Assembly (NCBI RefSeq): GCF_012927085.1
Contig: NZ_JABBFX010000001.1
Span: 2,480,001 to 2,544,000 of the forward strand
Source: Ramlibacter agri
Lineage (GTDB): Bacteria > Pseudomonadota > Gammaproteobacteria > Burkholderiales > Burkholderiaceae_C
Direction of reading: 5' to 3'
Length of the DNA stretch: 64,000 nt
Shown: positions 7,961 through 23,964 of the stretch, in pieces
Layout of the letters: each line of letters starts with the position of its first letter
Position numbering within the stretch: the stretch's first letter is position 1
Made by a program: the position numbers and the translations under genes
The notes under the pieces: generated by a model
Databases searched by the model: none
The model's input: the letters and a program-made list of their open reading frames with translations, nothing else
What the model was told of the DNA's origin: nothing

Positions 7961-9641
7961 GATTGATCTCCTCCAGGGTGGTGCTGCCGTCGCAGGCCAG
8001 GTTGACCGCAGCGTCTCGCAGGCTCGTGAAACCGCCGCTGCGCGCCGACTGGCGGATCTGCGAGAGCGGCGCGCGTCCCACCAGCTGGTCGCGCAGGATG
8101 TCGTTCATGGGCAGCGTCTCGGCGATCGCGCGGCGGCCGCGGTAGCCGGTCCCGCGGCATTGCGCGCAGCCCAATCCGCGCTTGAAGCGCGCGGCGTCTC
8201 GCCTCGCCGCGTCGATGCCGCTGCGCCGCAACAGTTCGGCCGGCGGATCCGTCGCTTCGGCGCAGTGGGTGCAACTCATTCGCACGAGCCGCTGCGCGAC
8301 CACGCCGTTGAGCGCCGCCACGAGGCTGTACGTGTCGACCCCCATGTTGGCAAAGCGGCCGATCACGTCGAACACGTTGTTGGCGTGAACCGTCGTGAAC
8401 ACCTGGTGGCCGGTGAGCGCGGCCTGCACGGCGATGTGTGCCGTCTCCGCGTCGCGGATCTCGCCGACCATGATCTTGTCCGGGTCGTGGCGCAGGATCG
8501 AGCGCAGGCCGCGCACGAAGGTCAGCCCCTTCTTCTCGTTGACCGGGATCTGCAGCACGCCGGGCAACTGGTACTCGATCGGGTCTTCGATGGTCACGAT
8601 CTTGTCGAGCCCCGTGTTGATCTCGGAAAGCGCGGCATAGAGCGTGGTCGTCTTCCCGCTGCCGGTCGGGCCGGTGACCAGCAGGAGGCCATAAGGCATC
8701 TGCGCGGCCTCGCGAATGAAGCTCAGTACCGGCGCGTCGAAGCCGAGCGTGTCCAGGGTCAGCGCCTTGAACTGGCCGGTCAGGTGCTTGCGATCGAGCA
8801 CGCGCAGGACGGCGTCTTCGCCGAACAGGTTGGGCATGATCGAGACACGGAAGTCGATCTCCCGGTTGTCGACGACGACCTGGAAGCGGCCGTCCTGCGG
8901 GATCCGGCGCTCGGCGATGTCCAGCTCGGAGACGACCTTGATCCGCGAGATCGCCTGGTGCGCGGTCTCGAGGTCGTCGATTTCCTTGACGACCTCGAGC
9001 ACGCCGTCGAGGCGGTACTTGATGACCATGCCGTCAGGCTGCGTCTCGAGGTGGATGTCGCTGGCGCCGGTCCGCAGGGCGTCGTACAGCGTGGAGTCGA
9101 CCAGGCGGACGATCGGGCTTTCGGTCGCGTCGATGTTGGCGATCGTGATCGAATTCCCGGCCTCGGTGAGCGCGGCGCGTCCTTGCTGCAGGCGCACCGC
9201 GTCCATCGCGCGCACGCTCTTTTCGGCGGTGACGAGGAAGGCGAGCAGGTCGGCTCGCGTCGTCAAGGCGAAGTCGGCGCTGCGGCCCCGCGTGCGGATT
9301 TCGATCCAGCGGCGCAAGCGCGCGTCGGTCGGATCGGCGACGACGACGGTCAGGCGGCCATCGGCCAGCGCGCCGACCAGGCAGCCGCGGCGCTTGCAGT
9401 CGGCGAAGGAGGCGAGGCCGAAGTCCGGCTTCAGCAGCCGCAACTCGGTCATGCCCAGGGGGCGAAGGCCGAAGTGGCGGGCGGCGGCCGGCAGCAGTTC
9501 TTCCTCGCTCGTGCCGACCTGCTCGGCGAGCCATTCGAGCACCGGCCGGGAGCCGGCCGATCGCCGCGCTTCGCGCACCAGGGCGGCGTCGAAGGCCGGC
9601 GTCGCCGGGCCTGGATCCTGGTCCAAGGTCATCGTGCTCAT
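7941..9641 (-). CDS. GspE/PilB-type secretion ATPase
   Basis: A 566-residue hexameric traffic ATPase that powers pseudopilus assembly. The N-terminal region (about 20-150) is a GspE/MshE N domain. The core contains ASDIHLE, DGRFQ and FRVS, Walker A GPTGSGKTTT with K330, an Asp box (IVTIEDPIEYQ), Walker B with IMVGEIRD, and a His box (GHQVFTTVHANN). Two CxxC pairs (C457/C460 and C492/C495) form the zinc-binding element characteristic of assembly, rather than retraction, ATPases. The ATG at 9641 overlaps the gspF stop by 4 bp. Confidence 0.95.
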   Translation of the reverse strand: MSTMTLDQDPGPATPAFDAALVREARRSAGSRPVLEWLAEQVGTSEEELLPAAARHFGLRPLGMTELRLLKPDFGLASFADCKRRGCLVGALADGRLTVVVADPTDARLRRWIEIRTRGRSADFALTTRADLLAFLVTAEKSVRAMDAVRLQQGRAALTEAGNSITIANIDATESPIVRLVDSTLYDALRTGASDIHLETQPDGMVIKYRLDGVLEVVKEIDDLETAHQAISRIKVVSELDIAERRIPQDGRFQVVVDNREIDFRVSIMPNLFGEDAVLRVLDRKHLTGQFKALTLDTLGFDAPVLSFIREAAQMPYGLLLVTGPTGSGKTTTLYAALSEINTGLDKIVTIEDPIEYQLPGVLQIPVNEKKGLTFVRGLRSILRHDPDKIMVGEIRDAETAHIAVQAALTGHQVFTTVHANNVFDVIGRFANMGVDTYSLVAALNGVVAQRLVRMSCTHCAEATDPPAELLRRSGIDAARRDAARFKRGLGCAQCRGTGYRGRRAIAETLPMNDILRDQLVGRAPLSQIRQSARSGGFTSLRDAAVNLACDGSTTLEEINRVTPVE

Positions 9642-10846
9642 TGCAGGCTCGATGCAAGGTCGAAGATCGGCAGGTACATCAGGACCACGATCGCGCCGAT
9701 GACGAGGCCGATGACGATCATGAGAATCGGTTCGAACAGCCGGCTCGTCAGTTCGACCGATCGTTGCAGGCTGGATTCGTTGAACTGCGCGATGCGCTCC
9801 AGGATCTCGGCGAGCGCGCCGGTCCGCTCGGCGACGGCGAGCATGCTGCCGGCCACCGGATCGGCGAAGCCGGCGTCGTTCAGGGCGCTGCTCAGGCCAC
9901 GCCCTTCCTGGATCATCCGCAGCGCTGTGTCCAGGCGCGCCGCGTCAGCGTCGCCAAGCAGGCTGGACGAGAGCTTCAAGGCGCGCGGTGCGGGGATGCC
10001 GCCGCGCACCAGCATTCCGGTCGTCCGATAGAGCTGGGCATGGCGGAACTTGCGGACCGTGCTGCCGACGAAGGGCAGTGCGTCGATCCACCGTGCCTTG
10101 GCGCCATCGCGCAGGACCCGGCGAACCGTGCTCACGACAGCGATCGCCAGGACCAGTGCGCCGGCGCCCAGTTCCCAGGCATGGGCGGCCGCGAAACGCC
10201 CCCAGGACATCATCAGCTGCGAGGTCCAGGGCAATTCCTTCCGGGTGCTCTCGATGAGGACCGCGAACTTGGGGACGACCACCCCCAGCAGGAGCGCGAC
10301 CACGAGCAGGCCGATGCCGAGCAGCAGGGCTGGATAGATGGTCGCGCCCACCACCTTGTCGCGCAAGGTGCGCACGCTTTGCTGGTGTTCGGCATAGCGG
10401 CGCAGCGACAGGCCGAGGTCGCCCGTCTGCTCGCTCGCGCTGACGGTGGCGATCATCAGCGGGGGATAGCGCCCCGGATGCTTGGCCAGCGCGCCGGAGA
10501 GCGGCAGGCCTTCGCCCACGTCCTGGATCAGGTCGAGCACCATCGCCCTGCGTGCCGCGACTCCTTCCTTGGCGGCCAGCGTGCGCAGTGCTTCGAGCAC
10601 GGACAGTCCCGCCGAGAGCAGCGACGCGAGCTCGTACGAAAAAGTGGTGATGTCGAGGCCGCGGCGGGCTTGCGCCGAATTGCGGGCGTGCCGCCTCGAG
10701 ATCGACGCGCGGGGCGTGCACGCCAGGACCTGGAAGCCATCGCGCACCGCGTGGCTGCGCGCGTCGGCGGCGTCCGCCGCGGAGAAGGCAAGCGTCTGGA
10801 TCGCGCCTGCGGCCGACCGGACGACGAGCTCGAAAGTGATGGCCAT
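9638..10846 (-). CDS. GspF/PilC-type inner-membrane platform protein
   Basis: A 402-residue polytopic protein with two tandem GspF domains (about 65-190 and 270-390), each ending in membrane helices (IYPALLLGIGLLVVALLLG near 170-190, and PILMIVIGLVIGAIVVLMY at the C-terminus). Family motifs include FSYELASLLSAGL and SASEQTGDL in the first domain and GGIPAPRALKL and VAERTGAL in the second. It is the rotor/platform that the ATPase acts on. It lies 13 bp downstream of the major pseudopilin gene and is coupled to the ATPase gene by a 4-bp overlap. Confidence 0.94.
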   Translation of the reverse strand: MAITFELVVRSAAGAIQTLAFSAADAADARSHAVRDGFQVLACTPRASISRRHARNSAQARRGLDITTFSYELASLLSAGLSVLEALRTLAAKEGVAARRAMVLDLIQDVGEGLPLSGALAKHPGRYPPLMIATVSASEQTGDLGLSLRRYAEHQQSVRTLRDKVVGATIYPALLLGIGLLVVALLLGVVVPKFAVLIESTRKELPWTSQLMMSWGRFAAAHAWELGAGALVLAIAVVSTVRRVLRDGAKARWIDALPFVGSTVRKFRHAQLYRTTGMLVRGGIPAPRALKLSSSLLGDADAARLDTALRMIQEGRGLSSALNDAGFADPVAGSMLAVAERTGALAEILERIAQFNESSLQRSVELTSRLFEPILMIVIGLVIGAIVVLMYLPIFDLASSLQ

Positions 10847-10859
10847 GCGTGCCTTCCCC

Positions 10860-11288
10860 TCACGGGCCCCACGAGGTGACGTCTTGCGCTTCGCCGGTGC
10901 CGCCGGGCTGGCCGTCGGAGCCGAGCGAGCTCAGGTCGTAGTCGCCGTGATCGCCCGGAGCCTTGTAGACATAGGCATTGCCCCAGGGATCGGGGGGAAC
11001 CGCCTTCTTCAGGTAAGGGCCGGCCCATTTCTCCAGATTCGGAGGCTTGGTGTTCAACGCGGCGAGCCCCATCTCGGTGGTGGGGTAGGCCCCGACGTCG
11101 AGGCGGTACTGGTCGAGGGCCTTGCCCAGCGAGTCGATCTGCGCCTTGGCAATCTTGGTGTTGGACTTGCTGACTTGGTCGAAGTAGCGGGGCGCGACCA
11201 ACCCCGCGAGCAGGCCGATGATGACGATGACGACCAGCAGTTCGAGCAGCGTGAAGCCACGGGATCGTGGCGCTGCCCGCAAGTCCAT
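10860..11288 (-). CDS. gspG: Major pseudopilin, GspG type
   Basis: A 142-residue major pseudopilin using the ATG at 11288; a longer form from 11330 would give an atypically long leader. The leader ends RSRG and is followed by FTLLELLVVIVIIGLLAGLV with Glu at +5. The domain has GspG hallmarks: LDQYRLDVGAYPTTEMGLAAL, the WAGPYLKK and PPDPWGNAYVY block, and a Ca-site-like loop ending in DLSSLGSDGQPGGTG. It is the first gene of the minus-strand operon, downstream of the TTAAG repeat region. Being first fits its need for high expression. Confidence 0.95.
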   Translation of the reverse strand: MDLRAAPRSRGFTLLELLVVIVIIGLLAGLVAPRYFDQVSKSNTKIAKAQIDSLGKALDQYRLDVGAYPTTEMGLAALNTKPPNLEKWAGPYLKKAVPPDPWGNAYVYKAPGDHGDYDLSSLGSDGQPGGTGEAQDVTSWGP

Positions 11289-11352
11289 CGGAGTGTGGGT
11301 TGTCCCTCTCGAAGGTGGTATCGGTCGCATGGCGGCAAGTGTGCGTACCCGT

Positions 11353-11414
11353 CTTAAGAAACCCTTAAAGAGAGGACCTTCCCCGCGTTAAGAACGCGTT
11401 AAGAGCGCGTTGAA
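11353..11414. promoter_or_regulatory. Direct-repeat array of TTAAG half-sites (PmrA/QseB-like box)
   Basis: Five hexamers lie at 11-bp periodicity in two groups: CTTAAG (11353) and CTTAAA (11364), each separated by 5 bp, then GTTAAG (11387), GTTAAG (11398) and GTTGAA (11409), again with 5-bp spacers. The CTTAA-N5-CTTAA layout is the known DNA target of PmrA/BasR- and QseB-type OmpR-family regulators. The array sits midway between the divergent gspG start (11288) and lytic transglycosylase start (11480), so it could control both. In such GC-rich DNA, five TTAAG-like words in 62 bp are unlikely by chance. Which regulator binds is inference; the OmpR-type gene at 12108-12830 is the obvious candidate. 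Confidence 0.7.
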
Positions 11415-11479
11415 AGTAGGAGCCACCCCACGCAAACGGGGGGGCGAACCGGCGTTGGATCGGGTGGTGCGCACTTGAC

Positions 11480-12157
11480 ATGCAGGCGATGCGTGACACG
11501 CTTGCTCGCTCGAATGCACAGGCGATCACTGACGTGCGGCGCTGGCTTTTTTCCTGTTCCATCCTTGCGCTCGCCGCGCCTTGCGGCGCGCAGATCTATG
11601 CAAGCAACCCGGATCCGCAAGGGTCCCTGGTCCTGTCGAATTTCGCATCGGAAGCCACGCCCAATCTCGTCGTCAGGCCAGGCGATGCCTCGCCCGCACA
11701 AGGCGGAAAAGAAGGGGCAGCGGGCCGGGATTCCAGCCTGCTGCGGGCCGTTCGCCTGCGGGCCCAGATCGACGAGGTGGTCAAGGCGGTTGCGAGCGAC
11801 GTCGGCGTCCCGGCCGTATTGCTGCACGCCGTCATCCAGGCCGAGTCGAGCTACGAGCAGGGCGCGGTTTCGCCCAAGGGTGCCATCGGGCTGATGCAGG
11901 TGATGCCGGAGACCGCCAGGCGCTTCGGGGTCGCCGACCTGAATGACATCCGGAGCAATGTCCTCGCAGGCGCGACCTACCTCAAATGGCTGATGGACTA
12001 TTTCGATGGCCGGCTGGAGCTGGCGCTTGCCGGCTACAACGCGGGCGAGCAGGCCGTGGTCAGGGCCGGGCGGCAGGTCCCGGCCTACCCCGAGACCCGG
12101 GCCTATGTCAGGCGGGTTCTGAAGAACCTTCCGCCGGGCTTCGCCGCGACATCATGA
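11480..12157 (+). CDS. Periplasmic lytic transglycosylase (SLT domain)
   Basis: The 225-residue product has an N-terminal hydrophobic segment (WLFSCSILALAAPCGA) acting as a signal peptide, then a linker and an SLT/goose-lysozyme domain at about 95-215. The catalytic Glu is E122 in the QAESSYEQGAVSPKGAIGLM block, and GLMQVMPETA, LAGATYLKWL, LALAGYNAG and YVRRVL follow the family pattern. It cleaves the glycan strands of peptidoglycan, commonly to let large envelope complexes cross the wall. Divergent placement from the secretion operon, with a shared regulatory array, suggests it opens the wall for that machine. Its 3' end overlaps the convergent regulator gene by 50 bp. Confidence 0.92.
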   Translation: MQAMRDTLARSNAQAITDVRRWLFSCSILALAAPCGAQIYASNPDPQGSLVLSNFASEATPNLVVRPGDASPAQGGKEGAAGRDSSLLRAVRLRAQIDEVVKAVASDVGVPAVLLHAVIQAESSYEQGAVSPKGAIGLMQVMPETARRFGVADLNDIRSNVLAGATYLKWLMDYFDGRLELALAGYNAGEQAVVRAGRQVPAYPETRAYVRRVLKNLPPGFAATS

Positions 12158-12830
12158 TCGGCTGCGCTTCGGAGGCGAGCTGGTAGCCGACCCCCCGGAT
12201 CGTGTGAATGAGCGGGGTGCCGAGCTTGCGGCGCAGTCCATGGATGTAGACCTCCACGGTGTTGCTGGCGACTTCCTCGTTCCAGCCGTATACCGACTCC
12301 TCGATCTGCGAGCGTGTGAGAACCTGGTTCTTGCGGCGGATGAAGAGCTCCAGGATCGAGTACTCACGACGCGTGAGGGCCACCGGCTTGCCGTCCACCG
12401 TGACTGCGTGAGTCAGGGGAGAGAGCTTGATGCCGGCGAAGCTGGTGGCGCCGTCGTCGGGCTCGTGGGGGGGCAGCCGGCGCGTCGTGGCGGTGATCCG
12501 GGCGGCGAGGTCCCTGAGCGTGTAGGGCCGCCTGAGGTAGTCGTCGGCTCCGAGTTCCAGCAGCTCCAGCGGTTCACACCAGCTGCTCATGGCGATGGTG
12601 ACGAGAACGGCAAGACGGCGTGACTGCCGCCTCAGGCGCGCCAGGAGGGCGACCGGGTCGTCCCCTGGCAGGTTCGTGCTCAGGACGACCGCCTCGTAGC
12701 AGTGGTCCTCCACCGCGTCGATCATCTGCCGGCCCGAGCAGACCTGGTCGACCGCGAGACCGCTGCGGCGAAGGTACTCCTGGGCCGCTGTCGCCAGCTG
12801 CGTATCGGCCTCTACCAGCAGGAGTCTCAC
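12108..12830 (-). CDS. OmpR/QseB-type response regulator with degenerate receiver
   Basis: A 240-residue protein with a receiver (1-115) and a C-terminal winged helix (about 130-225; LTRREYSILELFIRRKNQVL, VEVYIHGLRRKLG, IHTIRGVGYQL) of the QseB/PmrA/TctD class. The receiver has lost key residues: the acidic pair is E7-A8, the phospho-acceptor position 51 is Ser (AVVLSTNLPG instead of AVVLDLxLPG), and the conserved Lys at 101 is Arg (LRRPY). T78 is kept. It should therefore not be phosphorylated in the usual way. No sensor kinase gene is adjacent. It is convergent with the lytic transglycosylase gene and probably binds the TTAAG array (inference). Confidence 0.92.
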   Translation of the reverse strand: MRLLLVEADTQLATAAQEYLRRSGLAVDQVCSGRQMIDAVEDHCYEAVVLSTNLPGDDPVALLARLRRQSRRLAVLVTIAMSSWCEPLELLELGADDYLRRPYTLRDLAARITATTRRLPPHEPDDGATSFAGIKLSPLTHAVTVDGKPVALTRREYSILELFIRRKNQVLTRSQIEESVYGWNEEVASNTVEVYIHGLRRKLGTPLIHTIRGVGYQLASEAQPIMMSRRSPAEGSSEPA

Positions 12831-13185
12831 GGTGCGAGCCCTCCAGTGGAAGTGGCCTGCGCCTTTGCGATGCTGGCGCTTGACGTGAAGGCACGGGAAA
12901 ATCGACCGGCGTGCCCTGTGCGGGGCCGGGTGAGAGAAATGCGTCCCACATTCCCTCCTGCGAAACCGTTACTGGATACGGTGCTTTACTTTTGTTCTTG
13001 AACTCCCAATCCAGTGGTCCCAACCTGTAATAGGTCTAGTAACTCAAGATTGATCCTGCGTAAAGTTGATGTCAAGAGGGGTGGGATGGCCAAACCGCGC
13101 GTTCTGTTCCCTTCCGTCGGAACGAGCGTGCGTGAGCACCTCGGAGTATTCGCGAACGATCAAAAACTTAGGACGATCTGCTTCC
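12831..13185. other. Intergenic region of 355 bp, AT-richer than its surroundings
   Basis: This is the longest gene-free stretch of the window, between the divergent OmpR-type regulator and phosphopantetheinyl transferase genes. From about 12960 to 13180 the base composition is clearly AT-richer, as expected of a promoter region or of foreign DNA at the edge of the biosynthetic cluster. A purine-rich AGAGGGGTGGG lies just before an ATG at 13086, but the frame that follows is not convincingly coding. I could not define a confident sigma-70 promoter. Confidence 0.5.
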
Positions 13186-13893
13186 ATGGAATCGCACTAC
13201 GGGTCGTTTCTCCAGTTGCTGCCTGTTTCAACTGCCGTTCTCGAAGACTCCATCGCGAAGCTCGGAGAGACCGTTGCTGGAGCCGAGGCGGCGCTCGTGC
13301 TGCGCGCCACCGAGAAGCGCAGGCGCGAGTTCGCAGCGGGCCGCCTGCTCGCGCATCGAGCCTTGGCCGCACTGGACCCGGGACACGGGTCCATCGGAGC
13401 AGACGGGGATGGGGTGCCAGCGTGGCCGCCGGCCACGACCGGTTGCATCACCCATGGAGCGGGCCGGGTGGCCGTTGCGGTTGCGTCGCGAGGCGATGTG
13501 CGAGGCATCGGCATCGACATGGAAGCGGTCGGCCGCTTCCACAGGGGACTGGAGCCGCTGGTGCTTTCCGGTCGCGAGAGGGGGCAGGTCGAGGCCGTGA
13601 GCCATGACGCGCGCCAGGCCCGCGCCGCCGTCCTGTTCTGCGCGAAGGAAGCGTGGTTCAAGTGCCAGTTCCCGTTGCTGCGGCGGCGGCTAGGCTTCGC
13701 CGATGCGGACGTCGCGGTCAACTGGGAATCCGGGCGCTTCGTGATCCGCCCGCCCGGCGCGGTGGATTCGCGCGGCGAAGTCGCAGGCTGCAGTTCCGTG
13801 CACGAAGGCATTGCCCGGGCGGCGATCGTGCTGGCCACCGGCCCCGCTACGGAAGCGCTCCTGCAGGCATGGCGCCTGCCAGGCGCGGCCTGA
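13186..13893 (+). CDS. 4'-phosphopantetheinyl transferase (EntD/Sfp-related)
   Basis: This 235-residue enzyme would transfer phosphopantetheine from CoA to the ACP serines of the neighbouring PKS and ligase. Motifs: RRREFAAGRLLAHRAL, GCITHGAGRVAVAV (P2-like, usually GSITH), IGIDMEAVG (metal-binding Asp and Glu) and FCAKEAWFKCQFPL (catalytic KEA motif). The ATG at 13186 is chosen because it gives the usual N-terminal length. An upstream in-frame ATG at 13069 adds 39 residues of AT-rich, non-coding-like sequence. The gene converges on the thioesterase gene and the two overlap by 47 bp. A dedicated PPTase here supports the island being an autonomous biosynthetic cluster. Confidence 0.92.
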   Translation: MESHYGSFLQLLPVSTAVLEDSIAKLGETVAGAEAALVLRATEKRRREFAAGRLLAHRALAALDPGHGSIGADGDGVPAWPPATTGCITHGAGRVAVAVASRGDVRGIGIDMEAVGRFHRGLEPLVLSGRERGQVEAVSHDARQARAAVLFCAKEAWFKCQFPLLRRRLGFADADVAVNWESGRFVIRPPGAVDSRGEVAGCSSVHEGIARAAIVLATGPATEALLQAWRLPGAA

Positions 13894-14607
13894 ACTCCGC
13901 GAAGAACGCAGCGGCGTGGCTGCGGAAGAAGAAGTGGCCGCCCGGAAGCAGCACGGTCTCGCAAGGGGCGGTGGTTTCTTCGGCCCAGCCCGCGAGGAGA
14001 GCAGGCGGAACCGCCGTGTCCTCCCTGCCTCCGAAGACGGTGATGCCGCACGAGAGCGGCTCGCGCGCGGCATGGCGGTACGCCTCGACCAGCGTGAAGT
14101 CGGCGCGGAGCAGGCGCGTGAGATAGCTCCGCATCCCCGCGTCCGCCAGCAGCGCCGCGGGCAGTGCATCGTGGCGGCTGCGCACGCCGTCGAGAAAGGC
14201 CGCGTCCGGCAGCTGGTAGATCGGCTCCTGCGAATGCGGCAGGCGCGGGGCGCGCTGCGCGCCCACGAACAGGTGCAGTGGCCGCGGTGCGCCTTGCCTG
14301 GCGAGTTCATGCGCCAGGTCGAAGGCGACGAACGCGCCGAGGCTGTGGCCGTACAGGCAATACGGCAAGTCCAGCAGCGGCAACACCGTCCCGGCCACGT
14401 CGGCGACCAGCGCCTGCATGTCGGACAGCGGCGCTTCCATCGCGCGCGCATCGCGGCCCGGCAGGCTCGGGCAGGCGAGTTCGATGCCGGCCGGCAGGTG
14501 CTCGGGCCAGGTGCGGAAGATGGCCGCACCGGCGCCCGCATGGGCGAAGCACAGCACCCGCAGCCGCGGCGGTCCGGCGCCCGGCTGGCTGGTGAAGATG
14601 CGCACGC

Positions 14608-14611
<4 letters not shown>
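13847..14611 (-). CDS. Type II thioesterase (GrsT-like)
   Basis: A 254-residue alpha/beta-hydrolase typical of external editing thioesterases, which clear stalled or wrong acyl groups from carrier proteins. Visible motifs: LCFAHAGAGAAIFRTW at the N-terminus, the nucleophile elbow YGHSLGAFVAF, the acid VFGGREDTAVP and the catalytic His in LLPGGHFFF. The start is a GTG at 14611 whose overlap with the PKS stop (GTGA) couples translation to the PKS. The PKS itself ends in a PLP domain and has no integral thioesterase, so this protein is likely for proofreading and not for product release. Confidence 0.93.
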
Positions 14612-22088
<7,477 letters not shown>

Positions 22089-22092
<4 letters not shown>

Positions 22093-23951
22093 GGTGCGTT
22101 CTCCCTGCCCCGGTCGTACGGAGCGGCTTGCTGGGCGAGAAGGTGCGCCGCAACCGCGCGCACGGTGGGGTGGTCGAAGGTGAGCGTCTCCGGCAGCTTG
22201 CGCGCGAGCAGGTACTCGAGGCGCCCGCGCAGCTCGATCGCGCCGAGCGAATCCAGGCCGAGGTCCACGAAGCCGGTGTTGCGGGGGATCCCCGCGGCGG
22301 GCCGGTTCAGCACGTCCGCCAGCTGCAGTCCGACCAGGTCTTCCAGCATGGCCTGCCGGCGCCCCGGGAGCGCATAGGGCCAGCGCTGCGCCAGGCGGGC
22401 GGCCGCTCCCTGCGAAAGGCGGGCGAGGTAGTCGGAGACGTCGCCCAGCTCGGACTTCAGCACCTTGCCCACCGGGCTGCGCGGCAGGGCGTCGCGGCGC
22501 TCGATCAGCCGGGGGACCTTGAAGAAGGCCAGCCGCTCCTGGCAGTGCTTGCGCACCTGCGCGTTCGTGCATGCGTGGCTCGCGACGATCACCGCCTTGA
22601 CGAGCGTTCCCATCGCGGGGACCTCGACGCCGAGGGCCGCGGCCTCGCTCACGCCCGGGCAGGACTGCAGCACTTCCTCCACTTCCGCGACGTCCACCTT
22701 GTAGCCGCCCACGTTCACGAACGCCTGCTGGCGGCCAGTGAGCGCCAGGAAACCCTGCGCGTCGACGCTTCCGACGTCGCCCGTGTCGTAGAAGCCGTCC
22801 CGGAACACCCGCGCATTCACCGCGGGCCGGTTGTCGTAGAGGGTGGGCGGGATGACGGGGCTGCGCACCCAGATCGCGCCGGTCTCGCCCGCGGTGAGGA
22901 GGGTGCCGTCCGGGTTGCGGATCTCGATCTCCACGTTCTTCAGCGGCTGGCCCAGCGTGCCGAACTGCACTTGCGCATCCGGTCGGCGGTCGATCGCGAT
23001 GGAGCCGGCCTCGGTGGACCCATACAGCGAGCGCACTGGCAGCCCCCAGCGTTCGCGGAACGCCTCGAAGGTGGCGCGCGGCAGCACGTCCCCGGACGAA
23101 ACGCACAGGCGCACGGGGTCGAGATCGCCGGCCGCATGCAGCGGCGACGCGGCAAGCACGCGGAACTGGTGGGGTACGCCGGGCCAGAAGCGCACGCGCT
23201 CGCGGGCCACCAGCTCCAGCACCTGCGCAACGCGGCTGGCAAAAGGGGGCTCGACCGGGTCGGGCGGCAACTCGGGCATCACCAGCGTGGCGCCAAGGTA
23301 GAGGGCGTCCAGCAAGGCGTTGCCGATGCCGTAGGAGTGGTACAGCGGGATGGTGCACAGGATGGTGTCGTCCGCCGACAGCGCCATCGTCTCGACGAAG
23401 TTCACGGCCTCGGAGTACAGGTTGCGCTGGGTGCAGCACACGCGCTTGTAGCTGTCGGTCGTCCCCGACGTGGAGAGCCACAGCGCAGGGCCGTCCCAGG
23501 CTTCCTCGGGCGGCGCCACGGCGGGAAGCCCGAGGCCGAGCGCTGCGAAGTCCGGCAGTTCGTCGCCGAGCCGCACGCCGATCAGGTGCATGTTTCCCAT
23601 GTGCTGCGCCGCATCCCGGCAAACGGGAAGGCTGGTCGCATCGGCGACCAGCACGAGCGGCGCCGTATCGCGCAGCAGGCGGACCATCTCGTCCTGCCGG
23701 AACTGCGGATTGAGCGGCAGCACGATGCCGTGCAGCCGCGCGACGGCCAGCAGGCCCACGATGAATTCGGGCGCGTTCGCCAGCGCGAGCGCCACGCCGT
23801 CGCCCGCCCCGACGCCGAGCGCCGCGAAGCCGGCTGCACAGCGTGCGACTTCCGCTTCCAGGGCGCCGTAGCCGATCCGGCGCGAACCCTGCACGACCGC
23901 AGCCTTGTCCGGGTTCCGTCGGACCGCGCGAGCCAGCAACTGCGTCAGCAT
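22089..23951 (-). CDS. Acyl-AMP ligase fused to an acyl carrier protein (starter loading)
   Basis: The 620-residue product is an ANL-superfamily adenylation domain (1-510) with a C-terminal ACP (about 540-610, Ser in LGLDSLGAIEL). Adenylation motifs: A3 STSGTTDSYKRV (an Asp replaces the usual second Gly region), A5 YGSTEAGS, A7 YDTGDVG, A8 QAFVNVGGYKVDVAEVE and the A10 lysine in SPVGKVLK. It would activate a carboxylic acid with ATP and load it on its own ACP, from which it could pass to the PKS ketosynthase. Substrate could be a fatty or aryl acid; the sequence alone does not settle this. ATG at 23951 follows a purine-rich SD, and its stop overlaps the PKS start by 4 bp. Confidence 0.9.
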
Positions 23952-23964
23952 GGTGAGCTCCTGC

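Noticed and set aside
13086..13607. Frame from an ATG with good purine-rich SD ahead of the phosphopantetheinyl transferase
   Set aside because: It runs out of frame through the PPTase motifs and has poor codon bias; the PPTase start at 13186 is better supported.
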